Shown piece after piece: positions 52,701-60,694 of a stretch of DNA of 64,000 nucleotides. The stretch is from Actinomadura craniellae (GTDB lineage Bacteria; Actinomycetota; Actinomycetes; Streptosporangiales; Streptosporangiaceae): assembly GCF_003289645.1 (NCBI RefSeq), contig NZ_QLYX01000016.1:62001-126000 (forward strand), given 5' to 3'. The notes below the pieces were generated by a model that saw only the letters and a list, made by a program, of their open reading frames with translations, was not told the DNA's origin and ran no database searches. The position numbers were made by a program, and so were the translations under genes. Positions within the stretch are counted from its first letter, which is position 1, and the number at the start of each line of letters is the position of its first letter.

Positions 52701-54111
52701 GACCGCCCAGGTGCTCGTGCCGACCGAGCCCGAGACGCCCTGGGGCATCCGGCCCGACGACGCCGACTTCCCCTGGCGGCCCGTCCCCCTGCAGGGCAGG
52801 CTGTCGATCCAGGTCTTCACCTCGCCCAGGTGGATGCACGAGGCGATCGGCCCGTCCCGGTTCGTCATGCCGGCGTTCCTGGACGCCGTCGCGTCCTGGC
52901 CCGACCGGAGCTGGGCGCTGGCGATCAACCCGGGGACGCCGATCGGGATGACCGTGCCGGGCGACCAGGTGAGCGCGCTGACCGGTGCCGCCGAGGCCGC
53001 GCCCGCCGACCGGCCCGCGGACAGGCCCGCGCATAAACCCGCCGCCGACCGGCCGGCGGACAGGCCCGCTGCCGCCGCCCGGCCCGCGGAGGAGCCGGCC
53101 GCCGGGGAGCCGGACTTCGAGCCGGGCAACCGGATCGACCAGGAGCTGTACGAGGCGGCCCTGTCCGGCGACACCGACGCGTTCCTCCAGGTGCTCTTCG
53201 CCGCGAACGTGCTGGTTCCGATCCCGGCAGACGCCCCGCTGGAGGTCATGCCCACCCAGCCGGAGTTCCGCTGGGACGCCGCGCTGCGCGACTCCTCCTC
53301 GGTGCAGGTGTTCACCTCGCTGGTGCGGCTGCGCGAGGTGCTGCCCGCGTCCCGGTTCGTGTACGCCGACTTCCGGGAGCTGATCGGGACCTGGCCCCGG
53401 ACCGACTGGGCGATGCTGCTGAACCCCGGCACCCGGATCGGCGCCTCGCTGGGCGGCGACCAGGTCAGGGCGCTGAGCGAGTGGGCCGTGCGGGTCGGGC
53501 TGACCCCGGCCGCCGAGCCCGCCGTCCATCCGGGCGGTGTGCCCACCCACCGGCCCGCCGGGTCGGTCCCGGAGCCGCGCCCGGCGGATCCCGGTGGCGA
53601 GCCCGCGCCGCCGCCGACCGTCATGCAGAAGGTGCTGCCGCACGAGCATGTGAGCTGGTACCTGGAGCAGGCCTATGACCGGGTCGGCGGGTTCGTGCAC
53701 CCGGTCGCCGAGGTGACCGACCTGCACACCCCCGCCCAGCTCTACGCGGCGCTGGGCCTGCTCTACGAGGGGTCGCCGTTCTCGTCCGACGACGAGGGGG
53801 TCTACGTGATCCGCTGGCCGGCGTACTGCCCGGACCTGTACCGCATCCCGTTCGGCGGGCGGAGCGAGGAGGAGCTGGCGGGCTGGGGGGACGCCGGCTG
53901 GGTGATCGAGCGCCCGCCGTTCCAGGGCAGCGGGTTCGCCCCGGGCAGCGCGGGCTCGATCCGCGAGTACAAGGTCGACAGCGCCCGGCTGCCGTACGGG
54001 GCGGAGATGTACCACCTGAGCCGCGACCGGTCGGAGCGGTACGTCGCGATGTACGACCCTGACCGGCTGGTCTGGGTGCGGGCCGACGACGACGCGCAGG
54101 ACGCCCGGTGA
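49792..54111 (+). CDS. Very large multi-SseB-domain protein with long proline-rich linker
   Basis: The 1439 residues contain four SseB-like domains: one at the N-terminus (about 5-125, LERRMLDALQSGDQEAYFRL) and three in a row at about 808-936, 941-1065 and 1108-1238. Each repeats an opening such as EIEQRLLDASARHDTVAFFD and a later FTSPRWMHEAIGPSRFVMP. Between domains one and two lie about 680 residues rich in Pro, Gly, Ala, Ser and Thr, including TAPSG-type units. The last 160 residues (LPHEHVSWYLEQAYDRVGGF to MYDPDRLVWVR) are a separate unrecognised domain. No signal peptide or membrane helix is seen. GTG 49792 gives VADAWQP. It overlaps the next gene by 4 bp. Confidence 0.85.
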   Translation: MADAWQPASDLERRMLDALQSGDQEAYFRLLSQSELILPVAADAVAGVLSGRIPLTWPTREEGGRTHVLAFTSPEAMRLSLGPAQEHFVTLRFTELATGWPELRWWLAIDMELLLQGLLPGWFVQQIAAGDTQPPQAGRAGMPGAAPGGALIGEPAPRGRRARRARPPEPAPPPTAPGPAPGRDAAAEPAPGPGLPGSGDPLAPTTPGVPPAEGPRPTAPAAPLVPSASLHDRAPLPVPGEAQAALRTTRPAEAPMAGPAPADVPPVAGPGIPDGPRRTAPEAHPRTDGSAALPGPLPDAPHPPAPPVESTAAGHAGERAIPAPRPGGSPQPGRHDRPSPGAPARADGPAAQGGSRPAGSEAVATAAVPGLTGTRDLAAPTPRPPLPEPPTPRAEPGAPGDRNATAPGLPAAPATTLGATPPPGPTAPSDTAAPPGPAAPSGPTTPSGATAPSGVGAPSGGATPSGGTAPSGVGATPPGGTVAPGATPLDGPVRPGDGSTVPSPAPGTPAAAGGLVPPVGGPETSTGGTPVPDLPVRPGGTGARSSGGHALPGGGTEQPAAGASAGPHLPGGSGAVPAEPAVPGAPPLRDSDTAGRTPAGGPAAAPHRSPAPGSPEPGTAAPAGPEHTAPAPGGAGAAVPVPPAPGAPSGPAAPPHGPATPGRPGSPAADSGLPLPDVPPHGPAAQDRPDLPPPPGPAPQGAAGALAPPAGSDAPSRPGGAAPAGPSPATPARPGDPAPAGRGAPGSTGPAGEGAAAELNGLLPPGVAAPTSPNGLAAAPGPRPTGRGPVPEPDRAAGEQGGGEEPAGTAGEVERRLAEAAVLDDLETAFGLLADIEVLIPIPPETDYAVRPGRPNFPWMTAEMDDVVVLPLFTSPERLREAIGSNDFLAFPLSTVVRYWPDPRWTPVINPGAESELSLPGDELSQLAAWAEQRVADQLAERFEPQNEIEQRLLDASARHDTVAFFDVLRTAQVLVPTEPETPWGIRPDDADFPWRPVPLQGRLSIQVFTSPRWMHEAIGPSRFVMPAFLDAVASWPDRSWALAINPGTPIGMTVPGDQVSALTGAAEAAPADRPADRPAHKPAADRPADRPAAAARPAEEPAAGEPDFEPGNRIDQELYEAALSGDTDAFLQVLFAANVLVPIPADAPLEVMPTQPEFRWDAALRDSSSVQVFTSLVRLREVLPASRFVYADFRELIGTWPRTDWAMLLNPGTRIGASLGGDQVRALSEWAVRVGLTPAAEPAVHPGGVPTHRPAGSVPEPRPADPGGEPAPPPTVMQKVLPHEHVSWYLEQAYDRVGGFVHPVAEVTDLHTPAQLYAALGLLYEGSPFSSDDEGVYVIRWPAYCPDLYRIPFGGRSEEELAGWGDAGWVIERPPFQGSGFAPGSAGSIREYKVDSARLPYGAEMYHLSRDRSERYVAMYDPDRLVWVRADDDAQDAR

Positions 54112-54476
54112 GCCGGGACGGTTACGTCGCCCGCTGGCGCGGCGTCGACTACGAGGCCAGCCCGGGGGCCGATGGCACCGTCCGGCTGTACTCGGCCGAG
54201 CCCGCCGAGGGTTTCGAGGAGGTCCGGCCCGGCCGCCATCGCAGGCTGATCCCGCCGGACGAGGTGGAGAGCCTGCGCTACCTGCGCACCACCTGCACCT
54301 GGCAGGGGGAGCAGTTCACCGTGGTCGGCGAGCACGACACCTGGTTGCGGGTGGAGTACCTGGGCGGACGGGCGCCGGTCGCCGAGCGGTTGGAGCTGGA
54401 GCACGTCGACCATGGGGTGTGGCAGGCGTGGGCACCACAGAGCGAAGTGCAGAACCTCCGCGAAGAATTCATATGA
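54108..54476 (+). CDS. Small acidic protein coupled to the multi-SseB gene
   Basis: A 122-residue product overlapping the SseB gene by 4 bp (GTGA). It is beta-rich: YVARWRGVDYEASPGADGTV, RYLRTTCTWQGEQFTVVGEH and LELEHVDHGVWQAWAPQSEV. No family is recognised. Tight coupling with the unusual C-terminal domain upstream suggests a binding partner. Effector/immunity pairs have this arrangement, but nothing in the sequence proves it. Confidence 0.72.
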   Translation: MSRDGYVARWRGVDYEASPGADGTVRLYSAEPAEGFEEVRPGRHRRLIPPDEVESLRYLRTTCTWQGEQFTVVGEHDTWLRVEYLGGRAPVAERLELEHVDHGVWQAWAPQSEVQNLREEFI

Positions 54477-54584
54477 GCGTGATAATTAGAACGCGCGCCA
54501 TGGTTGATTCCACCGTCTTCTCCGTGTTCGCATGATTTCGTGCCCAATGCCGGGGTACCGGTACGGGCCGAACGCTCAACGGCG

Positions 54585-55511
54585 ATGCGACGGAGGTGTG
54601 GGGGCGTGCTCTTCCGATCGGGGACCCCGATCTTCATAGGCCTGGGCGCGGTGTCGGCGCTGGCGCTGGCACCGCTCGCGGCGGCCCATGCGGACCCCAC
54701 CACCGATCCCCCCACAGCCCCCACGCTGACGGTGGGCGTGACGCCCGACCAGGGAAGCTGGCCCGCCGGCGAGGCCAAGTCCCTGAGCGTGAAGATCGCC
54801 GCCACGCTGGGCGAGCCCGGCCCCACCACGGTGAAGATCACCGTCACCACGCCCGCCTCGGTGACCTGGAAGTGCCCCCAGGATCCGGCGGAGGACGGCT
54901 CCTGCGTGCTGACCGGCCTGGACGAGAAGGGCGTCGAGATCACCCCGGTGGTCGTGTCCACCCCCGAAAACCTCTCCACGGCCGCCGACCTGACCCTCAC
55001 GGTCGTGGCCGACGGCGAGCTCACCGAGCCGGTGACCGGCACGGCCACGTTCACCGTGACACCGCTCCCGAAGCCGACGCCGACGCCCACCCCCACGCCC
55101 ACCGTCAAACCGACGCCCAAGCCGACCCCGACCGCCACGCCGACCCCGACGCCGACCCCCAGCCCGGCCAGTTCGGGCGGCTCTGGCGGCTCGAGCAGCG
55201 GCGGCTCCGGAGGTTCGGGCGGCGACGACGGCTTCTCCACGAACACGCCGACGGATCTCAGCGACACGGTGAGCCTGCCGAGCAGCACGTCCGCCGCGCC
55301 GCCCATCGCGCTGCCCTCCCCCCAGGTGGCTCCGTCCCAGCCGATGAACCTCCCGGCCAGCACGCTGCGCGCCGACTCCGGCCCGGCCCCGCAGGAGATC
55401 ACCTTCGAGCGGCTGGCCAGCACCCAGGCGGCCTGGCTGGCGGTCCTCCTGCTGACCTGCTCCCTGCTCCTGGTCGAACTCCGCCTGGGCCGCCGCCCCC
55501 GCCGCCGCTGA
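54585..55511 (+). CDS. Secreted, C-terminally anchored Pro-Thr-rich protein
   Basis: The 308 residues have a signal peptide (IFIGLGAVSALALAPLAAAH), an immunoglobulin-like beta domain (about 45-165), a PT-rich spacer (TPTPTPTVKPTPKPTPT type), a Gly/Ser linker, and a C-terminal membrane helix followed by Arg residues (AWLAVLLLTCSLLLVELRLG). It is thus an exported protein held at the membrane and spanning the wall. ATG 54585 lacks a ribosome binding site. GTG 54606, 10 bp after CGGAGG, is an alternative that still keeps the hydrophobic signal core. Confidence 0.78.
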   Translation: MRRRCGGVLFRSGTPIFIGLGAVSALALAPLAAAHADPTTDPPTAPTLTVGVTPDQGSWPAGEAKSLSVKIAATLGEPGPTTVKITVTTPASVTWKCPQDPAEDGSCVLTGLDEKGVEITPVVVSTPENLSTAADLTLTVVADGELTEPVTGTATFTVTPLPKPTPTPTPTPTVKPTPKPTPTATPTPTPTPSPASSGGSGGSSSGGSGGSGGDDGFSTNTPTDLSDTVSLPSSTSAAPPIALPSPQVAPSQPMNLPASTLRADSGPAPQEITFERLASTQAAWLAVLLLTCSLLLVELRLGRRPRRR

Positions 55512-55530
55512 CCCGAGCGTCCCCCACCGC

Positions 55531-55646
55531 TGATCCTTCAGCATCCGGTGCGCCATGACGCCTCGAAAGCTGAAGGATCACGGACGCACGTGCTCTCATC
55601 AGGTGATCCTTCAGCATCCAGGGCGCCCTGGATGCTGAAGGATCAC
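55531..55646. repeat. Related inverted repeats including a perfect 44-bp palindrome
   Basis: GTGATCCTTCAGCATCCAGG and its complement form 22-bp perfect arms with no loop (55603-55646). Just upstream a second hairpin uses the same arm, TGATCCTTCAGC (55531-55542) and GCTGAAGGATCA (55569-55580), around a 26-nt loop. They lie between convergent genes and could terminate transcription from both sides. Confidence 0.85.
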
Positions 55647-55670
55647 GTTGCCGGCGGCGGGTGGGTGGGC

Positions 55671-56483
55671 TCAGCGGGTGAGGGCGTAGCAGGCGATGGC
55701 CGCCGCGGCGACGACGTTGAGGGAGTCGACGCCGCGGTCGAGGGCGGTGGCGTCCATCGGGATCCGGACGGCCTGGTCGGCTTCCTTCTGCCAGCGGTCC
55801 GACAGGCCGTCGCCCTCGGTGCCCAGCAGCAGCGCGCAGCGCCCGGTCAGGTCGAGTTCGTCGAGCGGCACCGCGTCGGCGGCGGGGGTCAGGGCCAGCA
55901 GCCGGAAGCCCTGCTCGCGCAGCGTGCCCAGGCCGCCGTACCAGTCGGTCATCCGTGCGTACGGCACCGCGAACACCGCGCCCATCGAGACCTTGACCGC
56001 CCGCCGGTACAGCGGGTCGGCACAGCGGGGGGCGAGCACGACCGCGTCCACCCCGAGCGCGGCGGCGCACCGGAAGACGGCGCCGACGTTGCCGTGGTCG
56101 ACCAGGTCCTCGCAGACCACGATGCGGCGGGCGCCCGCGACCACCTCGGCGACCGGCGGGAGCGGCAGCCGGTCCAGCGCCGCCAGCGCCCCCCGGTGCA
56201 CGTTGAAGCCGGTGATCTTCTCCAGGACGGCGTCGTCGGCCGCGTACACCGGTGCGCCGGTCCCGGCGAGCAGGTCGGCCAGCGGCTCGGCCCAGCGCCG
56301 GGCCATCAGGAAGGACCGCACCGGGTAGCCCGCGCCGACCGCCCGGCGGATCACCTTCTCGCCCTCCGCGATGAACAGGCCGTGCTCGGCCTCCAGGCTC
56401 TTGCGCAGCTGCACGTCCCGCAGCCGGACGAAGTCGGCGAGGCGAGGGTCGGCCGGATCGTCGACCGGAACGAGGTGGACCAT
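55671..56483 (-). CDS. TrmH/SpoU-family RNA 2'-O-methyltransferase
   Basis: The 270 residues contain an N-terminal RNA-binding substrate domain (HGLFIAEGEKVIRRAVGAGY) and the knotted SPOUT domain: VVCEDLVDHGNVGAVFRCAA (motif 1), CALLLGTEGDGLSDRWQKEA (motif 2) and VRIPMDATALDRGVDSLNVV (motif 3). Motif 1 normally has D-P-x-N. Here it is D-H-G-N. It may methylate rRNA or tRNA. The ATG is at 56483 and the gene is convergent with the palindrome region. Confidence 0.93.
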   Translation of the reverse strand: MVHLVPVDDPADPRLADFVRLRDVQLRKSLEAEHGLFIAEGEKVIRRAVGAGYPVRSFLMARRWAEPLADLLAGTGAPVYAADDAVLEKITGFNVHRGALAALDRLPLPPVAEVVAGARRIVVCEDLVDHGNVGAVFRCAAALGVDAVVLAPRCADPLYRRAVKVSMGAVFAVPYARMTDWYGGLGTLREQGFRLLALTPAADAVPLDELDLTGRCALLLGTEGDGLSDRWQKEADQAVRIPMDATALDRGVDSLNVVAAAAIACYALTR

Positions 56484-56536
56484 GCGCCCAGTCTGCCGAA
56501 CTCGCGGCGGCTGACCGGTATCGGCCAGCTCCGGGT

Positions 56537-57526
56537 TCAGCCGGGCAGGACGAGGTGGGCGAAGACGGCCCGGTGGTCGCTGCCGGAGAGGTCGTGGACC
56601 GTGACCCGGCGGACCGCGGCGCGCCGGTCGACGAGCACGTGGTCGATGGTGAGCGGGATCATTCCGGTCAGCCCCCAGGTGGGGACGAGCCCGGCCCCGG
56701 CCCGGTCGGCGGCGTCGGCGTAGCCGCGGTCCAGCAGAGCGCGGAACCGCGCGTGGTCGAGGGTGGCGTTGAAGTCGCCCGCCAGGACGCGGACCGGGCC
56801 GCTGGAACCGGCGGCGGGCAGCGCCGCCAGGCCGCGCCGCCACTCGGCGACCCCCGGAGTCGAGATCGGCGGCGGCGGGTGCACGGCCGTCACGTCCACC
56901 TGAACGCCGCCGGGCAGCGTGAACGCGGCCCGGGGCATGGCCATGTCGCCACCGGCCGGGTCGGGCAGCGACGTCAGGGGGTACCGCGCGTAGAGCGCAC
57001 TGCCGCCCGCTCCCCAGCGGGCGTCCAGCGCGGTGTGCGGCAGCAGCCGCCGCAGCCCGGCCCGGTCGTACTCCTCCACCGCGTCGGGGGTGAGCTCCTG
57101 CAGGCTGAGCACGTCGGGGCGGGTCCGGCGGACCAGGTCGATCAGCTGGCCGGCGGAGGCCCGGCCGAAGTAGAGGTTGGCGGTCAGCACCCGCAACTCC
57201 GGCCCGTGCGCGGCGGGCTGTGCCTGACCGAAGGCCCGGGGCAGCACGGTCGCCGCCAGGGCCAGCGCGACGGCCCCGCCCACCGCGGCGGCCCGCCGCC
57301 GACGCAGCAGCAGGGCGCAGCCCACCGGTACCAGGGACACCGCGGCAACGTACGGGGTCAGCGCCAGCAGGGGGACGGCGGGCACCCCGATACCGGGCAG
57401 CCGGTCGGCGCCGACCAGCCGGAACACCGCCCAGATCCCCCACGACCCGACGGCCACCCAGGCGACGGCCGCCCGCCAGTGCCTGCCGATCGCGCCGAAC
57501 GGACCCTCGTCTGTCATCTGGGTCAC
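56537..57526 (-). CDS. Membrane-bound endonuclease/exonuclease/phosphatase family protein
   Basis: The 329 residues begin with membrane helices at about 17-36, 49-70 and 80-98. An EEP domain follows with RVLTANLYFGRASAGQLIDL, DVLSLQELTPDAVEEYDRAG (metal-binding Glu), VRVLAGDFNATLDHARFRAL and IDHVLVDRRAAVRRVTVHDL then SGSDHRAVFAHL, in which the D-H pair completes the active site. The enzyme probably works outside the cell. I choose GTG 57526, 5 bp from GGGGG. ATG 57517 is an alternative. Confidence 0.88.
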   Translation of the reverse strand: MTQMTDEGPFGAIGRHWRAAVAWVAVGSWGIWAVFRLVGADRLPGIGVPAVPLLALTPYVAAVSLVPVGCALLLRRRRAAAVGGAVALALAATVLPRAFGQAQPAAHGPELRVLTANLYFGRASAGQLIDLVRRTRPDVLSLQELTPDAVEEYDRAGLRRLLPHTALDARWGAGGSALYARYPLTSLPDPAGGDMAMPRAAFTLPGGVQVDVTAVHPPPPISTPGVAEWRRGLAALPAAGSSGPVRVLAGDFNATLDHARFRALLDRGYADAADRAGAGLVPTWGLTGMIPLTIDHVLVDRRAAVRRVTVHDLSGSDHRAVFAHLVLPG

Positions 57527-57853
57527 AACGTCCCCCTGCCCGCCGGTCGCCTCGGGGTTCCGGCGCCGTCTCCGCAAGGTGAGACGACCGGGCCCCGGCA
57601 GGAGTTGCCGGAGTATCGAAGGTGCGGCCCGGAAGGAAGGCGGGCCGCTGGTCAGATGTCCAGTGCCGATACGGTGGCCGGGCCCGGGCACATGTAAGCG
57701 GACCGTTACCTCCACCCCCGAAATAACCCCTGATGTCAACACTTATGCTGATGACCTGCAAGATTGTTAGCTCTTTACCATTTTGTGACGACAGGCCCGT
57801 CCCACTACAGTGCCGGGGACAATGAGACGGCCTGTGGGGAATCGAGGAGAGCC
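57527..57853. other. Divergent promoter region
   Basis: No gene is supported. The stretch 57715-57800 is AT-rich for this window (CAACACTTATGCTGATGACC, GATTGTTAGCTCTTTACCAT) and is the likely promoter zone for the large membrane protein gene on the plus strand and perhaps for the minus-strand gene. Confidence 0.45.
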
Positions 57854-60490
57854 GTGAACGGACGTCATCGCGATGAGTACCCGGGCGAGATGCCTGACGA
57901 TGACGGCACCGGCTCATCCGCCGGCAGCAGCCCGTCCGACTGGTTCAGCCCGCGCGAGAGCCGGGACATCCTGGGGAACCCGCCGCCCGAGCAGCCTCCC
58001 CTGCCCGAGCAGCCGGGCGAGGCCCCCGAGTGGTTCACCCCCCGGCAGAGCGGCTCGCACCCGACCTACGGAGCCGGCGGCTTCACCGGGGCCTCCGACC
58101 CGAGCGGATACGGCCCGCCGCGCGACTCCGACCCCTACTCCCAGGGCTCCGGCGCGTATCCCGGCGATTCGGGCACCCACTCCAGCGGCTTCGGCCCGTA
58201 CCAGGACGACTCCGACCCCCGCTCCGGCGGATACCCGGGCGGCTCGGGTGCCCACCCCGCCGAGTCCGGCCCGTACTCGACCGGCGCCAACCCCTACTCC
58301 GGCGGCTCCGGGGCCTACCCCGGAAGTTCAGGCTCCGCCGGCTCCGGCGGGTACCCCGGTGACGCGGGCTCCGGGGCGTACCCGGGCGGCTCAGGCTCAG
58401 GTTCCTACCCGGGCGGCACGGACTCCGGGGCATACCCCGGCGGCACGGGCTCCGGTTCCTACCCCGCCGAGCCCGGCCCGTACTCGACCGGTCCGGGCTC
58501 CAGCCGTCGCTCCGGCCCGCATCCGAGCGGCTCCGGCGCGTACTCCCAGGACCCCGGTGCCGGTTCGCGCGCCGGCGGTTCGGGCGCCTACTCCAGTGGC
58601 TCCGGCGCCTACGGGGCCGGGGCGGGCTCCCGGCCCGGCGGTTCCGGTTCCCGCCCGTCCGGTTCCGGCGCCTACTCCGGTGGCTCCGGCTCGCGCCCGC
58701 TGACCATGCCCGTCGGCCCCGGCAGCCGTCCCGACAGCGGCCTGGAGCAGGGGCGCCGCCGCAAGCGCAGCGCCGGCTCGCTGGTGGGGCCGATGGCCGG
58801 CGCCGTCGGGCTGGTGCTGCTGCTGGGCGTCGGCGTGTACGCGTTCGCCGCCACCAGCGGCGGCTGCTCCGACGATGACGCGATCACCCTCAGCGTCGCC
58901 GCGGCTCCGGAGCTCTCCGCGGTCATCTCCCAGAGCGCCGCCGACTTCAACGGCGCCAAGCACAAGGTCGACGGGCGCTGCGTCACCGCCAGGGTGCGGT
59001 CCGCCGCCCCGGTCTCGGTGACCACGCTGCTGTCGGGCCAGGGCAGCTCGGGGGACACCAGCCAGCGACCCGACGTGTGGATCCCCGACTCGTCGCTGTG
59101 GACCTCGATGGTGCGCACCTCCGAGCGGGGGAAGAACGCCGTCCAGCCGACCCGGACCTCGCTGGCGCAGAGCCCCCTCGTGGTGGGCATGCCGCAGTCC
59201 CTCGCGGCGCAGCTGCGGCGGGCCGGTGTGATCGGCAACCCGTCCTGGGACAACCTGCTCAAGGCGGCGGGCGGCACGGCCGGCGGCGCGGTGACCAAGA
59301 ACCAGATGATCCCGCCCAACCTGGTCCGGCTGTACATGGCCGACCCGACGCGCAACGCGGCCGGGATCGGCACGCTGGCCCTCACCAACATCCTGCTGAC
59401 CAACGACCCCAACCGGGACGCGATCTTCACCGGCATGGTCCGCACGGTGCGGGAGAACATCACCCCGTCCGTGCAGGCCCAGTACACCTCCCTCAAGCGG
59501 GACCGCCAGGGCCGCTACCCGGTGATCATCACGCCGGAGCAGGCCGTCCACGCCTACAACTCCAAGAAGCCGGCCGAGCCCGCGGTGGCGGTGTACCCGC
59601 AGGAGGGCACGCTGTCGATGGACTACCCGTACACGGTGACCACGGCCGACCCCGCCAAGAAGGAGGCGGCGCGCCTGCTGGAGAGCGCGCTGAACGGCGA
59701 GAAGACCCGCAACCTGGTCCGCGCGCAGGGCTTCCGGACCAGCGACGGGAAGGCGCCGTCCACGTTCGGCGCCGCGACCGGCGTCAGCCCGCAGCGGCCC
59801 CGGCAGCTGCCCACGCCGCAGCCCGCGGACGTCCAGAAGATCATGCAGAGCTGGTCGCGGCTGTCGCTGAGCATCCGGATGCTGACCCTCACCGACATCT
59901 CCGGCTCGATGGCCGAGGAGGTGGGGCCCGGTGTCACCCGGCTGGAGGCCACCCAGCGGATCGCGCAGGGCGGGCTCAGCCTGATGCCCAACGACAGCGA
60001 GCTGGGCACCTGGGAGTTCTCCACCAGACTGAAGGGCAACCAGGACTGGATCGAGCGGGTGCCGATCGGCCCGCTGGGCGAGCGGATCGGGTCGGCCACC
60101 CGGCGCCAGCTCATCCTGTCGAGCATGGCCCAGTCGCGGCCCAAGCCGAACGGCGACACCGGCCTGTACGACTCCGTCGTCGCCGCCTACAAGTACATGA
60201 AGAAGACGTACAAGCCCGAGATGGGCAACTCCATCCTCCTGTTCACCGACGGGAAGAACGACGACGACCAGAGCCTGACCCTCAAGCAGACGCTGGACAC
60301 CCTGAAGCGGGAGCTCGACCCGACGCGTCCCGTCCAGGTCATCATGATCGGCTTCGGTCCGGGCGTCGACCGCAACGAGCTGGAGCAGATCGCCAAGGCC
60401 ACCAAGGGCAGCGTCCACATCGCCCAGAAGCCCGAGGACATCCAGAAGATCTTCCTCCAGGCCCTCTCCCGGCGGGTCGCCGGTAGCTGA
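57854..60490 (+). CDS. Membrane protein with solute-binding and von Willebrand A domains
   Basis: The 878 residues begin with about 300 cytoplasmic residues of low complexity rich in Gly, Ser, Tyr and Pro (GSGAYPGGSGSGSYPGGTDS). One membrane helix (about 308-332, PMAGAVGLVLLLGVGVYAFA) follows, then an extracellular solute-binding-like domain (ITLSVAAAPELSAVISQSAA, DVWIPDSSLWTSMVR). Last comes a von Willebrand A domain with the MIDAS motif D681-I-S-G-S and TDGKNDDDQS. The GTG follows GAGGAG at 6 bp. A ligand-adhesion or envelope-sensing role is likely. A transporter partner is not visible. Confidence 0.85.
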   Translation: MNGRHRDEYPGEMPDDDGTGSSAGSSPSDWFSPRESRDILGNPPPEQPPLPEQPGEAPEWFTPRQSGSHPTYGAGGFTGASDPSGYGPPRDSDPYSQGSGAYPGDSGTHSSGFGPYQDDSDPRSGGYPGGSGAHPAESGPYSTGANPYSGGSGAYPGSSGSAGSGGYPGDAGSGAYPGGSGSGSYPGGTDSGAYPGGTGSGSYPAEPGPYSTGPGSSRRSGPHPSGSGAYSQDPGAGSRAGGSGAYSSGSGAYGAGAGSRPGGSGSRPSGSGAYSGGSGSRPLTMPVGPGSRPDSGLEQGRRRKRSAGSLVGPMAGAVGLVLLLGVGVYAFAATSGGCSDDDAITLSVAAAPELSAVISQSAADFNGAKHKVDGRCVTARVRSAAPVSVTTLLSGQGSSGDTSQRPDVWIPDSSLWTSMVRTSERGKNAVQPTRTSLAQSPLVVGMPQSLAAQLRRAGVIGNPSWDNLLKAAGGTAGGAVTKNQMIPPNLVRLYMADPTRNAAGIGTLALTNILLTNDPNRDAIFTGMVRTVRENITPSVQAQYTSLKRDRQGRYPVIITPEQAVHAYNSKKPAEPAVAVYPQEGTLSMDYPYTVTTADPAKKEAARLLESALNGEKTRNLVRAQGFRTSDGKAPSTFGAATGVSPQRPRQLPTPQPADVQKIMQSWSRLSLSIRMLTLTDISGSMAEEVGPGVTRLEATQRIAQGGLSLMPNDSELGTWEFSTRLKGNQDWIERVPIGPLGERIGSATRRQLILSSMAQSRPKPNGDTGLYDSVVAAYKYMKKTYKPEMGNSILLFTDGKNDDDQSLTLKQTLDTLKRELDPTRPVQVIMIGFGPGVDRNELEQIAKATKGSVHIAQKPEDIQKIFLQALSRRVAGS

Positions 60491-60545
60491 CAAGATTCGT
60501 TCGATGAACGTGTCAACCGAAGGCGGGAGACAGCCGTCCTTCATG

Positions 60546-60580
60546 TGGAGGCCCGACGGGAGCGGGGCGTCGGGCCTCCA
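60546..60580 (+). terminator. Rho-independent terminator after the von Willebrand A gene
   Basis: Arms TGGAGGCCCGACG and CGTCGGGCCTCCA (13 bp, perfect) with a 9-nt loop, followed by TTTCG. It lies 56 bp beyond the stop. Confidence 0.85.
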
Positions 60581-60694
60581 TTTCGCACGCGCGGTCACGC
60601 ACCGCCCCCCTTTCCCACCGTCCGATGAGACGGTGTTCCCCGCCGGCCCGCCCCTCCGCGCAGGCCGCCCCTTATGTGACCCACGGGAGGTCCC

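Noticed and set aside
50854-54015. A 1053-codon minus-strand open frame opposite the SseB gene
   Set aside because: It is Arg/Gly/Val-rich with no domain and arises from the high GC content of the coding strand.
53620-54111. A TNT (NAD glycohydrolase) toxin domain at the SseB protein end
   Set aside because: The APWFGQPGGG-like and FL-P-G motifs of that family are missing.
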